Of a stretch of DNA of 64,000 nucleotides, positions 37,016 through 46,805 are shown piece by piece. The DNA is from Rhodoferax sp. AJA081-3 (lineage in GTDB: Bacteria > Pseudomonadota > Gammaproteobacteria > Burkholderiales > Burkholderiaceae_C), in contig NZ_CP059068.1 of NCBI RefSeq assembly GCF_017798165.1, positions 1,178,001 to 1,242,000 on the forward strand, written 5' to 3'. Each line of letters starts with the position of its first letter. Positions within the stretch are counted from its first letter, which is position 1. The position numbers were made by a program, and so were the translations under genes. The notes under the pieces were generated by a model. That model was given only the letters and a program-made list of their open reading frames with translations. It was not told the DNA's origin and searched no databases.

Positions 37016-37465
37016 ATGAAAACCATTGTTTCTACCTTGTTGGCTACGCTCTTGTTTGGTCACGGACTTGTCAACGCGCAAGACATGCCACAGACCGAAT
37101 TGCCACGCACCAAACTATCCGTCGGCATGTACCAAATCGATGCACAAGTAGCCGCCAGCTCCGAGCAACGCGAGATCGGACTCATGTTCCGCAAAAACAT
37201 GCCCCAGCACGAAGGCATGCTCTTCATCTTCGAGAGCCCCAGCCGACTGTGTTTCTGGATGAAAAACACACCGCTGCCACTGACCGCTGCCTTTGTTGCC
37301 GACGATGGCGCCATCGTCAACCTGGAAGACATGAAACCACTCACCACCGAATCCCACTGCTCGACCAAACCCGTGCGCTACGTTTTGGAGATGAACCAGG
37401 GGTGGTTTGCGAAAAAGGGCATCAAGCCCGGCGCAAAACTTTCGGGACGCCCGTTCACCCCATAA
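37016..37465 (+). CDS. Secreted DUF192 family protein
   Basis: 149 residues with a signal peptide (cut near LVNAQD, residue 22). DUF192 core: VAASSEQREIGLMFRKNM, GMLFIFESPSRLCFWMKNTPLPL and ITKVEDM-like IVNLEDMKPLT. Function unknown; the family is a small periplasmic/secreted beta fold. Starts 155 bp from divergent icd and ends at a terminator shared with sodB. Confidence 0.88.
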   Translation: MKTIVSTLLATLLFGHGLVNAQDMPQTELPRTKLSVGMYQIDAQVAASSEQREIGLMFRKNMPQHEGMLFIFESPSRLCFWMKNTPLPLTAAFVADDGAIVNLEDMKPLTTESHCSTKPVRYVLEMNQGWFAKKGIKPGAKLSGRPFTP

Positions 37466-37467
37466 AA

Positions 37468-37492
37468 AAAGCCGACCCAAGGTCGGCTTTTT
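37468..37492. terminator. Bidirectional terminator between DUF192 gene and sodB
   Basis: AAAGCCGACC / GGTCGGCTTT, 3-nt loop, A-run before and T-run after. Confidence 0.9.
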
Positions 37493-37508
37493 CACAGGTG
37501 CAAGGCAC

Positions 37509-38090
37509 TCAGGCGAAATTGGCTTCGGCAAAGCCCCAGTTCACCAGCTTGTCGAGGAAGGTTTCGACAAACTTGGGACGCATGTTGCGGTAGTCGATGT
37601 AGTACGCATGCTCCCACACGTCCACGGTCAGCAGGGCCTTGTCGGCTGTGGTCAAGGGCGTACCGGCAGCGCCCGTATTGACGATATCCACAGAGCCATC
37701 GGGCTTCTTCACCAGCCAGGTCCAGCCAGAGCCAAAGTTGCCCACGGCAGACTTGACGAAAGCCTCCTTGAAAGCTGCGTAGCTGCCCCACTTGGCATTG
37801 ATGGCTGCAGCCAATGCGCCGGACGGCTCACCACCGCCAGCGGGCTTCATGCAGTTCCAGAAGAACGTGTGGTTCCAGATCTGGGCCGAGTTGTTGTAGA
37901 TGCCGCCGCTGGACTTCTTGATGATCTCTTCCAGCGACATGTTTTCGAATTCCGTACCCTTTTGCAGGTTGTTCAGGTTCACCACGTAGGCGTTGTGGTG
38001 CTTGCCATGGTGAAACTCCAGCGTTTCTTTGGAATAGGCAGGGGCCAGAGCGTCGATCGCATACGGCAAAGCGGGCAGGGTGTGTTCCAT
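37509..38090 (-). CDS. sodB: Superoxide dismutase, Fe type
   Basis: 193 residues. Metal ligands His27, His74, Asp157 (DVWEHAYY) and His161 are all present. The [11 protein letters not shown] motif and the position of the active-site Gln/Ala in QIWNHTFFW are of the iron type. Cytoplasmic (no signal peptide). It starts 41 bp downstream of xseA and is probably partly read from it. Confidence 0.95.
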   Translation of the reverse strand: MEHTLPALPYAIDALAPAYSKETLEFHHGKHHNAYVVNLNNLQKGTEFENMSLEEIIKKSSGGIYNNSAQIWNHTFFWNCMKPAGGGEPSGALAAAINAKWGSYAAFKEAFVKSAVGNFGSGWTWLVKKPDGSVDIVNTGAAGTPLTTADKALLTVDVWEHAYYIDYRNMRPKFVETFLDKLVNWGFAEANFA

Positions 38091-38131
38091 GGAATCCTCT
38101 CTTGGGTTGGCAAAAACGCTGATTGTAGGAA

Positions 38132-39445
38132 TTAATTTTGACCCCGGCCGTTGACGGTCAAGTCAACCGCGCCATCGGTAAGGGTGGCCCGCACCTGCTG
38201 CCCGGGAATAGCCTGCGCCACATGGCCCAGTGTTTGTCCGTTTTCCAGGCTCAGCCAGGCATATCCCCGCTGCAGCACCAGCGAAGGATCCAACAACCCC
38301 AAACGCAACTCGGCGCGGCGGTTACGTTCGTGCAAGCCCTGCAAAGCCCTCTGGATGCGGGGCTGCCAGTCCTGCTGCCTGCGTGCAATATCCGATTGGC
38401 GGATCTGCAATCCCATGCGCGCGGCGTGCTGCATGCGTTGCTCTAGCGCGGACAACACCAGGCGCTGGCGGTGCGCCAATGACGAGGGCCTTCCCAGACG
38501 CGAGGTTGCCAGATCGATACGCTGTGCCTGCCGGTCCAGATAACGCCCCACGGCATCGCACATACGGGTCTCCAGCTCCGCCACCAGGTCCAGCCACGCA
38601 GCGGTAGGCTCTGAAACCAGTTCTGCTGCGGCAGTGGGGGTCGGCGCTCGGATGTCAGCGACGAAGTCGGCAATGGTGAAGTCCGTTTCGTGGCCCACAC
38701 CACACACCACAGGAACCGGGCTGCGCGCCAACAGGCGGGCCAGCTGTTCGTCGTTGAAAGCCCAAAGGTCTTCCATGGCGCCGCCGCCACGCACCAGCAA
38801 GATCACATCAATGGCAACGGCAGCGTCCGCACTGGCCGCCTGGACCTGGGCGTACAGACTGGACAGCGCCTGCACCAGCTCACGCGGCGCGTTTTCGCCT
38901 TGCACTGCCGCAGGCGCCAGCACCACCGGTATGTGCGGCACACGCCGCTGCAGGGCCGTCACCACATCGTGCAAGGCAGCAGCCCCCAAAGACGTCACCA
39001 GGCCAATTGCACGTGGCATGGCGGGCAGCGGCCGCTTGCGTGCACTGTCAAACAAGCCTTCCTGCTCCAGCTTGGCCTTGAGCTTGAAGAATTGTTCAAA
39101 CAACGTGCCCTGCCCTGCGGGCCGCATGCTCTCCACCACCAGTTGCAACTCGCCCCGCGCCTCGTACACGCCAAGGCGCCCGCGCACCTCCACCCGGTCG
39201 CCATCGCGGGGACTGAAGTTCAGCAGGCTTGCCGCCCGGCGGAACATGGCACAGCGGATCTGGCCGGTTTCGTCTTTCAACGACAGGTAACAGTGTCCGC
39301 TGGCCGCGCGGGTGAACCCGCTGATCTCGCCGGCTACGGTGACCGGGTTGAAGCGGGCGTCCATGGCATCGGCAATGGCCCGGCACAAGGCCCTCACCTG
39401 CCACACCCGTACGGTCGACGCGGCGGTTTGTGGCGCTTCAAACAT
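38132..39445 (-). CDS. xseA: Exodeoxyribonuclease VII large subunit
   Basis: 437 residues from ATG 39445 (MFEAPQTA). N-terminal OB fold (about 10-110, [26 protein letters not shown] and [18 protein letters not shown]), the nuclease core ([57 protein letters not shown]), and a coiled coil with a C-terminal segment. An in-frame ATG 14 codons upstream is possible. The small subunit gene xseB is not adjacent. Confidence 0.95.
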   Translation of the reverse strand: MFEAPQTAASTVRVWQVRALCRAIADAMDARFNPVTVAGEISGFTRAASGHCYLSLKDETGQIRCAMFRRAASLLNFSPRDGDRVEVRGRLGVYEARGELQLVVESMRPAGQGTLFEQFFKLKAKLEQEGLFDSARKRPLPAMPRAIGLVTSLGAAALHDVVTALQRRVPHIPVVLAPAAVQGENAPRELVQALSSLYAQVQAASADAAVAIDVILLVRGGGAMEDLWAFNDEQLARLLARSPVPVVCGVGHETDFTIADFVADIRAPTPTAAAELVSEPTAAWLDLVAELETRMCDAVGRYLDRQAQRIDLATSRLGRPSSLAHRQRLVLSALEQRMQHAARMGLQIRQSDIARRQQDWQPRIQRALQGLHERNRRAELRLGLLDPSLVLQRGYAWLSLENGQTLGHVAQAIPGQQVRATLTDGAVDLTVNGRGQN

Positions 39446-39660
39446 CGTGCATTCCAAGCGCCCCAAGCCTGTAGTGCGCGCTAACACTCCACAGATACGG
39501 GTCTAGCCCCTTGCCAGCGGGCAGACCCCGCGCACAACACGGCGTGGCGTAATAAGTTGTTGATTTCATTGGATTTTTTATTGCTGAATTTGTCATCAAT
39601 TTGTCAAAACCACGCTTTGGTGCGGCTTGGCGCCGGGTCGGGCAATAGTTTTGCACAAAC

Positions 39661-39669
39661 TTATCCACA
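39661..39669 (+). promoter_or_regulatory. Perfect DnaA box upstream of exbB
   Basis: TTATCCACA, an exact match to the strict DnaA box, in the 287-bp gap between xseA and exbB. It sits just ahead of a weak promoter (TTCTGT 39672-39677, 17-nt spacer, CATAAT 39695-39700). Only one box is seen, so this is not an origin. Confidence 0.45.
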
Positions 39670-39732
39670 TGTTCTGTGGGTCACCGGCGTACGCCATAAT
39701 CGCGGGGCATTGCATCTGTACGGAGTGACCAT

Positions 39733-40368
39733 TTGTTTTCCATCATACAAGCCGCTGGCTGGCCAATCTGGCCCCTCATTGCCTGCTCCGTATTGGCCCT
39801 GGCCATCGTTATTGACCGTTTCATCAGCCTCAAGGGCAGCAAGGTTGCGCCCCCGCGCCTGCTGGACGAGGTGCTGAGCGTCACGCGCAACGCCATACCG
39901 GCACCGGACGTGGTAACCCAGCTGGAAAAGAACTCCGCCCTGGGTGAAGTGTTGGCCAGCGGATTGCGCGCCATCAACTCCGATCCCCGGTGCACCGAAG
40001 ACGACCTGCGCGCGACCATGGAGAGCACCGGCCGCATCGTTGCCCACCGCCTGGAGCTGCGCCTGAGTGCACTGGCCACCATTGCATCGGCCGCACCGCT
40101 GATGGGCCTGTTTGGCACTGTCGTTGGCATGATCGAGATTTTCGGCTCGCAAGCGCCTGGTGGGTCCACCGGCGGCAACCCGGCCCAACTGGCACACGGC
40201 ATTTCGATTGCGCTATACAACACGGCCTTTGGTTTGCTGGTGGCCATCCCTTCCCTGATTTTCTGGCGCTACTTCCGTGGCCAGGTGGATGCCTACCTGC
40301 TGACACTGGAAACCTCTGCCGAACACCTGGCCCGCCACCTCAAGGTGTTCCGTAAAAGCAAACCATGA
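39733..40368 (+). CDS. exbB: ExbB-type proton channel (MotA/TolQ/ExbB family)
   Basis: 211 residues with three transmembrane segments (about 8-28, 110-135, 155-178). The MGLFGTVVGMIEIF signature and GISIALYNTAFGLLVAIPSLIFW are present. Begins with TTG; GGAG at 39722-39725 gives 7 nt spacing. Energises TonB-dependent uptake together with ExbD. exbD overlaps by 4 bp; no tonB follows. Confidence 0.9.
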   Translation: MFSIIQAAGWPIWPLIACSVLALAIVIDRFISLKGSKVAPPRLLDEVLSVTRNAIPAPDVVTQLEKNSALGEVLASGLRAINSDPRCTEDDLRATMESTGRIVAHRLELRLSALATIASAAPLMGLFGTVVGMIEIFGSQAPGGSTGGNPAQLAHGISIALYNTAFGLLVAIPSLIFWRYFRGQVDAYLLTLETSAEHLARHLKVFRKSKP

Positions 40369-40793
40369 ACTTCCGCGCCCGTACCACTGAAGAGCCCGAG
40401 ATCAACCTGATCCCGTTCATTGACGTGCTGCTGGTGGTGCTGATCTTTTTGATGCTGTCCACCACCTACAGCAAGTTCACCGAAATGCAGCTCAAGCTGC
40501 CGGTTGCCGACACCGACGCCCAGCGCGACTATGCCAAGGAGCTGATCGTAGCCATCAGTGCCGACGGTGCCTACAGCGTGAACCGGGTGCCCGTGGTCGG
40601 ACGCACGCTGGAAAACGTGTCGATGGCCATGACCGATGGCGCAAAAGCAGGCAAAGACACAGTGGTCATCATCAGCGCAGACGCCAGTGCCAAGCACCAG
40701 TCGGTGGTGACGGTTATGGAAGCCGCGCGCCGCTCGGGTCTGCACCAGATCACCTTCGCTACCCAGTCTTCAGCCCAGGCGGGTGGTCGCTAG
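40365..40793 (+). CDS. exbD: ExbD/TolR family biopolymer transport protein
   Basis: 142 residues: short cytoplasmic tail, one transmembrane helix with the proton-carrying Asp in [19 protein letters not shown], then a periplasmic domain. It overlaps exbB by four bases and its end lies just before lpxK. In many betaproteobacteria this exbBD pair heads the lpxK-kdsB-adk cluster. Confidence 0.9.
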   Translation: MNFRARTTEEPEINLIPFIDVLLVVLIFLMLSTTYSKFTEMQLKLPVADTDAQRDYAKELIVAISADGAYSVNRVPVVGRTLENVSMAMTDGAKAGKDTVVIISADASAKHQSVVTVMEAARRSGLHQITFATQSSAQAGGR

Positions 40794-40797
40794 CGCC

Positions 40798-41874
40798 ATG
40801 GCCGGTGCTTTGCGGCCCGCGCTGCAAAGGATTCTGCTGCGTGCCTGGACCGGACGGACCTGGCTGGCGTGCCTGTTGTGGCCCGTTTCACTGGTTTTTC
40901 AGAGCCTGGTTTGGCTGCGGCGCCAGATGTACCGGCATGGCATTGCCAAGACCCAGCGTGTCGACGCCGTCATGGTTGTGGTCGGCAATGTGATTGCCGG
41001 AGGCGCAGGCAAGACACCCACCACCATGGCCTTGGTGCAGCATTTGCATGCGCAAGGACTCCGTGTGGGGGTCGTCTCACGCGGTTATGGGCGCCACAAC
41101 AGCACTGCCTGCATCGAAGTTCTGGACGAATCCCGCCCCGAAGACGCAGGGGATGAACCGCTACTCATCCGGCGCAACTGCCAGGTACCCGTCTTTGTGG
41201 GGCCGACACGTTTTGACGCCGCCACCGCCCTTTTGGCGCGTTATCCCAACACCCGCATCATCCTCTGTGACGACGGCCTGCAGCACTACGGCCTGTACCG
41301 CGATCTGGAAGTTTGCGTGTTCGATGACCGCGGTTGTGGCAATGGCTGGCACTTGCCCGCGGGCCCTCTGCGCGAAGGCTGGCCCCGCAGCGCCGTGGCC
41401 CGCGTCGGCCAACGTGCGGATCGCCTGCTGGTGCTGCACACCGGCAGCCAGCCAGCGTTTGCCGGCTACACCGCACAACGCAGTCTGGCGCCCTTCGCTG
41501 TTGGACGCGATGGCGTTCACATCCCGCTGGAGGCATTGCGCGCGCCGGGTGGCAAACCGCTGATGGCGTTGGCAGGCATTGCCCAGCCCGAAGCGTTTTT
41601 CGCGATGCTGCGCGCGCTCCCCCTGCCATTGGCGCAGACGCTTGCGCTACCGGATCACTATGCATTTGATAGCACATCAAGCATATTGCACGGGGGCTAC
41701 CGGCTGATTTGCACAGAGAAAGATGCCGCGAAACTGTGGCCCCTGGCCCCGGACGCACTGGCGGTCCCGCTGGTGTTCAAGCCAGAAGCCGCGTTCTTCT
41801 CAGCCCTGGACACTGCCCTGGCCCCACTGCTTGGCGCAAAGTTATCATCTGCCCATGGACACCCGACTACTTGA
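40798..41874 (+). CDS. lpxK: Tetraacyldisaccharide 4'-kinase LpxK
   Basis: 358 residues; phosphorylates the lipid A disaccharide at the 4' position, at the inner membrane. N-terminal membrane anchor (about 17-38), Walker A in [19 protein letters not shown], and the [15 protein letters not shown] motif. ATG 40798 is chosen over an earlier in-frame codon. A copy of the dispersed repeat (41662-41713) is read in frame just before the conserved [10 protein letters not shown] segment, encoding [15 protein letters not shown]. Its end overlaps the next small gene by 20 bp. Confidence 0.94.
   Translation: MAGALRPALQRILLRAWTGRTWLACLLWPVSLVFQSLVWLRRQMYRHGIAKTQRVDAVMVVVGNVIAGGAGKTPTTMALVQHLHAQGLRVGVVSRGYGRHNSTACIEVLDESRPEDAGDEPLLIRRNCQVPVFVGPTRFDAATALLARYPNTRIILCDDGLQHYGLYRDLEVCVFDDRGCGNGWHLPAGPLREGWPRSAVARVGQRADRLLVLHTGSQPAFAGYTAQRSLAPFAVGRDGVHIPLEALRAPGGKPLMALAGIAQPEAFFAMLRALPLPLAQTLALPDHYAFDSTSSILHGGYRLICTEKDAAKLWPLAPDALAVPLVFKPEAAFFSALDTALAPLLGAKLSSAHGHPTT
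41662..41713 (+). repeat. Dispersed palindromic repeat, copy 3, in frame inside lpxK
   Basis: TTTGATAGCACATCAAGCAT, ATTGCACGGGGGCTACCGG and ATTT. About 38 of 45 bases match the earP copy. It is translated in a different frame from the earP copy (ILHGGYRL versus STGATGQ). Confidence 0.8.
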
Positions 41875-42037
41875 ACTCATTGTTTGCCCCGTTACCAAGG
41901 GCCCCCTCGAATACGACCGCGAGAAGCAGGAGCTGTGGTCACGTAGTGCGCGCCTGGCCTACCCAGTGCGCGACGGCATTCCGGTCCTGCTGGAAAACGA
42001 AGCCCGCACGCTGAGCGACGACGAACTCGGCCTGTAA
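41855..42037 (+). CDS. Trm112-like small protein (UPF0434/YcaR)
   Basis: 60 residues: [20 protein letters not shown] then [18 protein letters not shown], the full YcaR/Trm112 pattern. The first zinc knuckle, CPVCKG in many relatives, reads CPVTKG, so only one Cys remains and zinc binding is unlikely. Between lpxK and kdsB, as in E. coli. The start overlaps the lpxK end by 20 bp. Confidence 0.88.
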   Translation: MDTRLLELIVCPVTKGPLEYDREKQELWSRSARLAYPVRDGIPVLLENEARTLSDDELGL

Positions 42038-42048
42038 GCCACGCCAGC

Positions 42049-42819
42049 ATGGCCTACACCGTACTCATACCGGCGCGGCTGGCCTCCACCCGCTTGCCCA
42101 ACAAGCCGTTGGCCGACATCGGCGGCGTGCCCATGGTGGTGCGTGTGGCGCAACGTGTGCGCTCGGGCGTCCCCGCCAGCGCCCGCATTGTGGTCGCGGC
42201 CGACCACGCCTCCATCCTCCAGGCCTGCCAGCACCATGGCATTGAAGCCATCCTGACGCGACAAGACCACGCCTCCGGCAGTGACCGCCTGGCCGAAGCC
42301 TGTGAGGTGCTGGGGCTGCGCGATGACGCGCTTGTGGTCAATGTGCAGGGCGACGAGCCGCTGATAGACCCCGCCCTCGTGCAAGCCGTGGCCGATGTGT
42401 TGCAAGCCCAACCCCTGGCCAGCATGGGTACGGCCGCACACGCTATAAACAGCGTGGCCGATTTCACCAACCCCAATGTCGTCAAGGTGGTGCTGGATGC
42501 CGCTGGCATGGCCCTGTACTTCAGCCGGGCCCCCATTGCCTGGTGGCGTGATGGTTTTGCCCAAGGCGTGCAGACCCTGCCCCAGCCCGCGCCACTGCGC
42601 CACATTGGCATCTACGCCTACCGCGTCGGGTTTTTGCGCCTGTTCCCGCAACTACCCCAAGCACCTATCGAAGTGACCGAGGCGCTGGAACAGTTGCGCG
42701 CTATGTGGCATGGCCACCGCATTGCCGTGCATGTGAGTGCGCAAGCGCCAGGGCCGGGCGTGGACACGCCGGAAGACCTGGAACGGGTACGGGCCTTATT
42801 TGTTGCCAGCAACGGGTAA
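42049..42819 (+). CDS. kdsB: 3-deoxy-manno-octulosonate cytidylyltransferase
   Basis: 256 residues; activates KDO with CTP for lipopolysaccharide. Nucleotide loop [25 protein letters not shown]-like [21 protein letters not shown], and [13 protein letters not shown] all match the family. Co-operonic with lpxK: both serve lipid A-KDO assembly. Confidence 0.95.
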   Translation: MAYTVLIPARLASTRLPNKPLADIGGVPMVVRVAQRVRSGVPASARIVVAADHASILQACQHHGIEAILTRQDHASGSDRLAEACEVLGLRDDALVVNVQGDEPLIDPALVQAVADVLQAQPLASMGTAAHAINSVADFTNPNVVKVVLDAAGMALYFSRAPIAWWRDGFAQGVQTLPQPAPLRHIGIYAYRVGFLRLFPQLPQAPIEVTEALEQLRAMWHGHRIAVHVSAQAPGPGVDTPEDLERVRALFVASNG

Positions 42820-42831
42820 TCCGTAAGTTAG

Positions 42832-43593
<762 letters not shown>

Positions 43594-43614
43594 ACACGCT
43601 GTTGCCCCAAATCA

Positions 43615-43638
43615 AAGGCCGCAATCGCGGCCTTATTT
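43615..43638 (+). terminator. Intrinsic terminator of adk
   Basis: AAGGCCGC / GCGGCCTT, 4-nt loop, followed by ATTT. Between convergent adk and the asparaginase gene. Confidence 0.75.
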
Positions 43639-44596
43639 ACGCCATCAATTCCAGCATCAAGGCAATACGGGCCTTGACCGGAGGCAGCCCCTTTGAATGC
43701 GGGAAGTCACCTTCCGCAACACCTGCCACGATGCCCCCGTAAGCACAACGGCTTGCCCGCACAATACGCACCCCTTGCACTTGCGCCACACGCAAGGCCG
43801 CTTCCAGATCCTGGTGGATCGTGCCGTTGCCCGTAGCCGCTACAACGATGCCCTGCACCGCGGCGTCGGCACACAAAGCCCGCACGATGGCGCCGGCCGC
43901 GCCAGCATAACTGGTGATGATTTCGACGCGTGGCCAGGGGTCTTTTGCCAAGGCTTTCAACGGAAAGTCTGCTGCTGCATCGGCGTCAGGGCAGGCATGC
44001 AACCACCGCACCCTTCCCTCTTCCACGTAGGCCAATGGCCCGGCATCGCCCGAATCAAAGGCATTCAACCGGTAGGGGTGGATTTTCTGGACATCCCGCG
44101 CCGAGTGCACCGTCCCCGCACACACCGCCAACACGCCGCGCGCCTCTGCCGAACCGGCCACTGCCACTGCATCCAGTACGTTTTGCGGGCCATCTGGCGC
44201 CAATGACGAGGCCGGTCGCATAGCGCAGGTCAGTACCACCGCCTTCTGTGCGAGTAGTTTTTTAGACAAGACACGCGACAAAAAGAAAGCCGTCTCCTCC
44301 AGCGTATCAGTACCGTGTGTGACCACCACGGAATGCACATCGGGCTGCGCCAGGTGGTACTGGATGCGCTGCGCCAACACACGCCACTGGGCCCAACCCA
44401 TGTCCTTGCTGTCGACCTGCACCACCTGCTCTGCCAGAAAAGCGTGTGGGCCCAGCGCCTGTTGCAGGCGCGGTATGGCTTGCAGCAATTGCCCCACACC
44501 CAGCTGCGCCGCGGTGTAACCCACGTTGTCGCTTGCCTCAGCCGCGGTGCCTGCAATCGTGCCACCGGTGCCCAAAAAGACCATCTTTTTCAACAT
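43637..44596 (-). CDS. Asparaginase family protein
   Basis: 319 residues from ATG 44596, which has GGAAAG 7 nt upstream. Both active-site threonine motifs are present: [12 protein letters not shown] at the N-terminus and [16 protein letters not shown] near 90. No signal peptide, so cytoplasmic, although the loops look more like the type II fold. It splits asparagine (perhaps glutamine) to the acid and ammonia. Divergent from lexA. Confidence 0.88.
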   Translation of the reverse strand: MLKKMVFLGTGGTIAGTAAEASDNVGYTAAQLGVGQLLQAIPRLQQALGPHAFLAEQVVQVDSKDMGWAQWRVLAQRIQYHLAQPDVHSVVVTHGTDTLEETAFFLSRVLSKKLLAQKAVVLTCAMRPASSLAPDGPQNVLDAVAVAGSAEARGVLAVCAGTVHSARDVQKIHPYRLNAFDSGDAGPLAYVEEGRVRWLHACPDADAAADFPLKALAKDPWPRVEIITSYAGAAGAIVRALCADAAVQGIVVAATGNGTIHQDLEAALRVAQVQGVRIVRASRCAYGGIVAGVAEGDFPHSKGLPPVKARIALMLELMA

Positions 44597-44628
44597 ATTT
44601 GCGCTTTCCACTTGCAAACAAAATAAAA

Positions 44629-44663
44629 CTGGTTAAAAATACAGCTACTGGATGCCGAAACAG
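44629..44663 (+). promoter_or_regulatory. Two tandem LexA (SOS) boxes upstream of lexA
   Basis: CTGG-TTAAAAAT-ACAG (44629-44644) and CTGG-ATGCCGAA-ACAG (44648-44663): both keep the CTG-N10-CAG pattern. Starts are 19 bp apart, about two helical turns. lexA of E. coli also has two boxes. Asparaginase, divergent and starting at 44596, could be influenced. Confidence 0.8.
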
Positions 44664-44709
44664 TGTGTACAGACCAACAGCTTACACGGCCCATAACCAA
44701 GGAGTCAGC

Positions 44710-45384
44710 ATGCTTGAAAGTCCCAAACTCACCGCGCGACAACAACAGATTCTCGATCTGATCCAAAACGCCATCTCCCGCACAGGAGCACCGCCTACGC
44801 GTGCAGAAATTGCGAGCGAACTGGGCTTCAAGTCTGCCAATGCGGCCGAAGAACACCTGCAAGCCCTGGCACGCAAGGGTGTGATTGAGCTGGTCAGCGG
44901 CACCTCGCGCGGCATCCGGCTCAAGAGCGACACCCTCAAGTCCATCCATGAATCCCGCTTCAAGCAGTTCTCCTTGCCATTGCCCGGCTTGGCCCAGTTG
45001 GCCCTGCCCCTGGTAGGCCGGGTCGCGGCGGGCTCACCCATTCTCGCCCAGGAACATGTAGACAAAACCTACTACGTGGAGAACAGCCTGTTCCAGCGCC
45101 AGCCCGATTACCTGCTGAAAGTGCGCGGCATGTCCATGCGGGACGCCGGCATCATGGACGGTGATCTGTTGGCCGTGCAAGCCACCAAAGATGCCAAGAA
45201 CGGCCAAATTGTTGTCGCCCGCCTGGGTGAAGAAGTCACGGTCAAGCGTTTTCGCCGCAATAAACACCTGATCGAACTGCACCCCGAAAACCCGGACTAC
45301 CAAACCATAGTGGTGGAGCCCGGCGAGCCCTTCGAGATCGAAGGTCTGGCAGTTGGTTTGATCCGCAACACCATGCTCATGTAA
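44710..45384 (+). CDS. lexA: SOS repressor LexA
   Basis: 224 residues. Winged HTH (about 1-72, [21 protein letters not shown]), self-cleavage site Ala107-Gly108 in GRVAAGSP, catalytic Ser142 (GMSMRDAGI) and Lys179 (VTVKRF). Represses the SOS regulon until RecA filaments trigger cleavage. Start ATG 44710 after GGAGTCAGC. Two LexA boxes lie 47-81 bp upstream. Confidence 0.96.
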   Translation: MLESPKLTARQQQILDLIQNAISRTGAPPTRAEIASELGFKSANAAEEHLQALARKGVIELVSGTSRGIRLKSDTLKSIHESRFKQFSLPLPGLAQLALPLVGRVAAGSPILAQEHVDKTYYVENSLFQRQPDYLLKVRGMSMRDAGIMDGDLLAVQATKDAKNGQIVVARLGEEVTVKRFRRNKHLIELHPENPDYQTIVVEPGEPFEIEGLAVGLIRNTMLM

Positions 45385-45405
45385 TTCCGCACGAAAGTCA
45401 CTCCC

Positions 45406-45735
45406 ATGAACACCGCTCGATTTGCCAATTCAGATTTCTTTGGACCACTGCAAGGCCTGATGCGCTGGTGGTCGGCCAGCCGCACGCCGGTTGTGGGTGT
45501 ACCGCTGCCCCAGCGGCAAGTGCAATGCTTTACTCCTAAATCAGTAGCAGCAAATGACCTACTGACGGGGGCTACAGGCCAAAATCGCACAATACAAAAG
45601 CCGCTGCGCGTCTTGCGTGTAGTCGAAAGCGGACAAGCCCGTTCCAGCGTGGGCCGTATGGTCATCTCCGGGCGCATGGCCGATGTGTGCGCCGAACTGG
45701 ACCGCTTGGCTGCCAAGGAAGCGGCACTGTCATAA
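45406..45735 (+). CDS. Small unknown protein downstream of lexA
   Basis: 109 residues, no family recognised. The C-terminal part (SSVGRMVISGRMADVCAELDRLAAKEA) looks conserved in kind, with a helical end. The middle, SVAANDLLTGATGQNRTIQK, comes from the dispersed repeat at 45536-45590, so that segment is probably a recent insertion. It starts 21 bp after lexA and is likely SOS-controlled with it. Confidence 0.65.
   Translation: MNTARFANSDFFGPLQGLMRWWSASRTPVVGVPLPQRQVQCFTPKSVAANDLLTGATGQNRTIQKPLRVLRVVESGQARSSVGRMVISGRMADVCAELDRLAAKEAALS
45536..45590 (+). repeat. Dispersed palindromic repeat, copy 4, in frame inside the small lexA-linked ORF
   Basis: TCAGTAG / CTACTGA arms (45541-45565) followed by CGGGGGCTACAGGCC and an A/T-rich tail. 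Translated in the same frame as the earP copy, giving LLTGATGQ. Confidence 0.8.
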
Positions 45736-45788
45736 GTTGATACCTTCTGGGGCGCGGCATGGCCCTTTGACAGGGCACAATTGCATCC

Positions 45789-46796
45789 ATGAATATTGTG
45801 ATATTGGATGACTACCAAGATGCCGTGCGCAAACTGGAGTGCGCTGAAAAGTTGGAGGCCTACCAAGCCAAGGTGTACACCAATACGGTCAAAGGGATTG
45901 GCCAGCTCTCGGTACGGCTCAAGGATGCGGATGTCATCGTTCTGATCCGCGAACGCACCCACATCAACCGCCAACTGATCGAAAAACTGCCCAAGCTGAA
46001 AATGATTTCCCAAACCGGCCGTGTCGGTGCACACCTGGATGTTCAGGCCTGTACAGAGCGGGGCATCGCGGTGGCCGAAGGTGTGGGTTCTGGTGTGGCA
46101 CCGGCTGAGCTGACCTGGGCCCTGGTGATGGCGGCCATGCGCAGGCTACCGCACTACATTGGCAACCTCAAACACGGTGCCTGGCAACAGTCCGGGCTGA
46201 AGTCGGGTTCCATGCCCGCCAACTTTGGCATGGGTTGTGAACTGCAGGGCAAGGTACTGGGTATCTGGGGCTACGGAAAGATTGGCCAGATGGTCGCCGG
46301 TTACGGTCGGGCCTTCGGCATGAAAGTCATGGTCTGGGGCAGCGAAGCCTCACGCGAAAAAGCGCTGCAGGATGGGTATGGCGCATCACCCAGCCGCGAG
46401 GCCTTTTTTGAACATTCTGACGTCTTGTCGCTCCATCTGCGGCTGAGTGACAGCACCCGCAATCTGATAGACCACGCCGATCTGGCCCGCATGAAGCCCA
46501 CGGCACTGCTGGTCAATACGTCCCGGGCAGAACTGATGGATACCAATACCCTGATCAGCGCGCTGAACCGGGGTCGCCCGGGCATGGCGGCAGTTGACGT
46601 TTTCGACACCGAACCAGTGTTACAAGGGCATGCCTTGCTGCGTTTGGAAAACTGCATCTGCACACCGCATATTGGTTATGTGGAGCAAAACAACTACGAG
46701 ACGTTGTTCGGCGCCGCCTTTGACAACGTGATCAATTTCATCAAAGGGACACCTACCAATATCGTCAACCCCGGCGCATTACAAGTCAGGCGTTGA
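45789..46796 (+). CDS. D-2-hydroxyacid dehydrogenase (phosphoglycerate dehydrogenase-like)
   Basis: 335 residues; NAD-binding loop LGIWGYGKIGQMVAGY near 155, catalytic Arg in LVNTSRAELMD, Glu in DVFDTEPVLQ and His in CTPHIGYV. Closest in kind to SerA-like members without the ACT regulatory domain. Distinct from the GhrB-like gene at 27341. Substrate unknown. Confidence 0.88.
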   Translation: MNIVILDDYQDAVRKLECAEKLEAYQAKVYTNTVKGIGQLSVRLKDADVIVLIRERTHINRQLIEKLPKLKMISQTGRVGAHLDVQACTERGIAVAEGVGSGVAPAELTWALVMAAMRRLPHYIGNLKHGAWQQSGLKSGSMPANFGMGCELQGKVLGIWGYGKIGQMVAGYGRAFGMKVMVWGSEASREKALQDGYGASPSREAFFEHSDVLSLHLRLSDSTRNLIDHADLARMKPTALLVNTSRAELMDTNTLISALNRGRPGMAAVDVFDTEPVLQGHALLRLENCICTPHIGYVEQNNYETLFGAAFDNVINFIKGTPTNIVNPGALQVRR

Positions 46797-46805
46797 CAAC
46801 GCCCT

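Noticed and set aside
35466..37019. 517-codon ORF opposite icd
   Set aside because: Shadow of icd; no domain, and icd is unmistakable.
39588..39669. Replication origin
   Set aside because: One DnaA box and an AATTTGTCA direct repeat only; no cluster of boxes and no dnaA, dnaN or parAB nearby.
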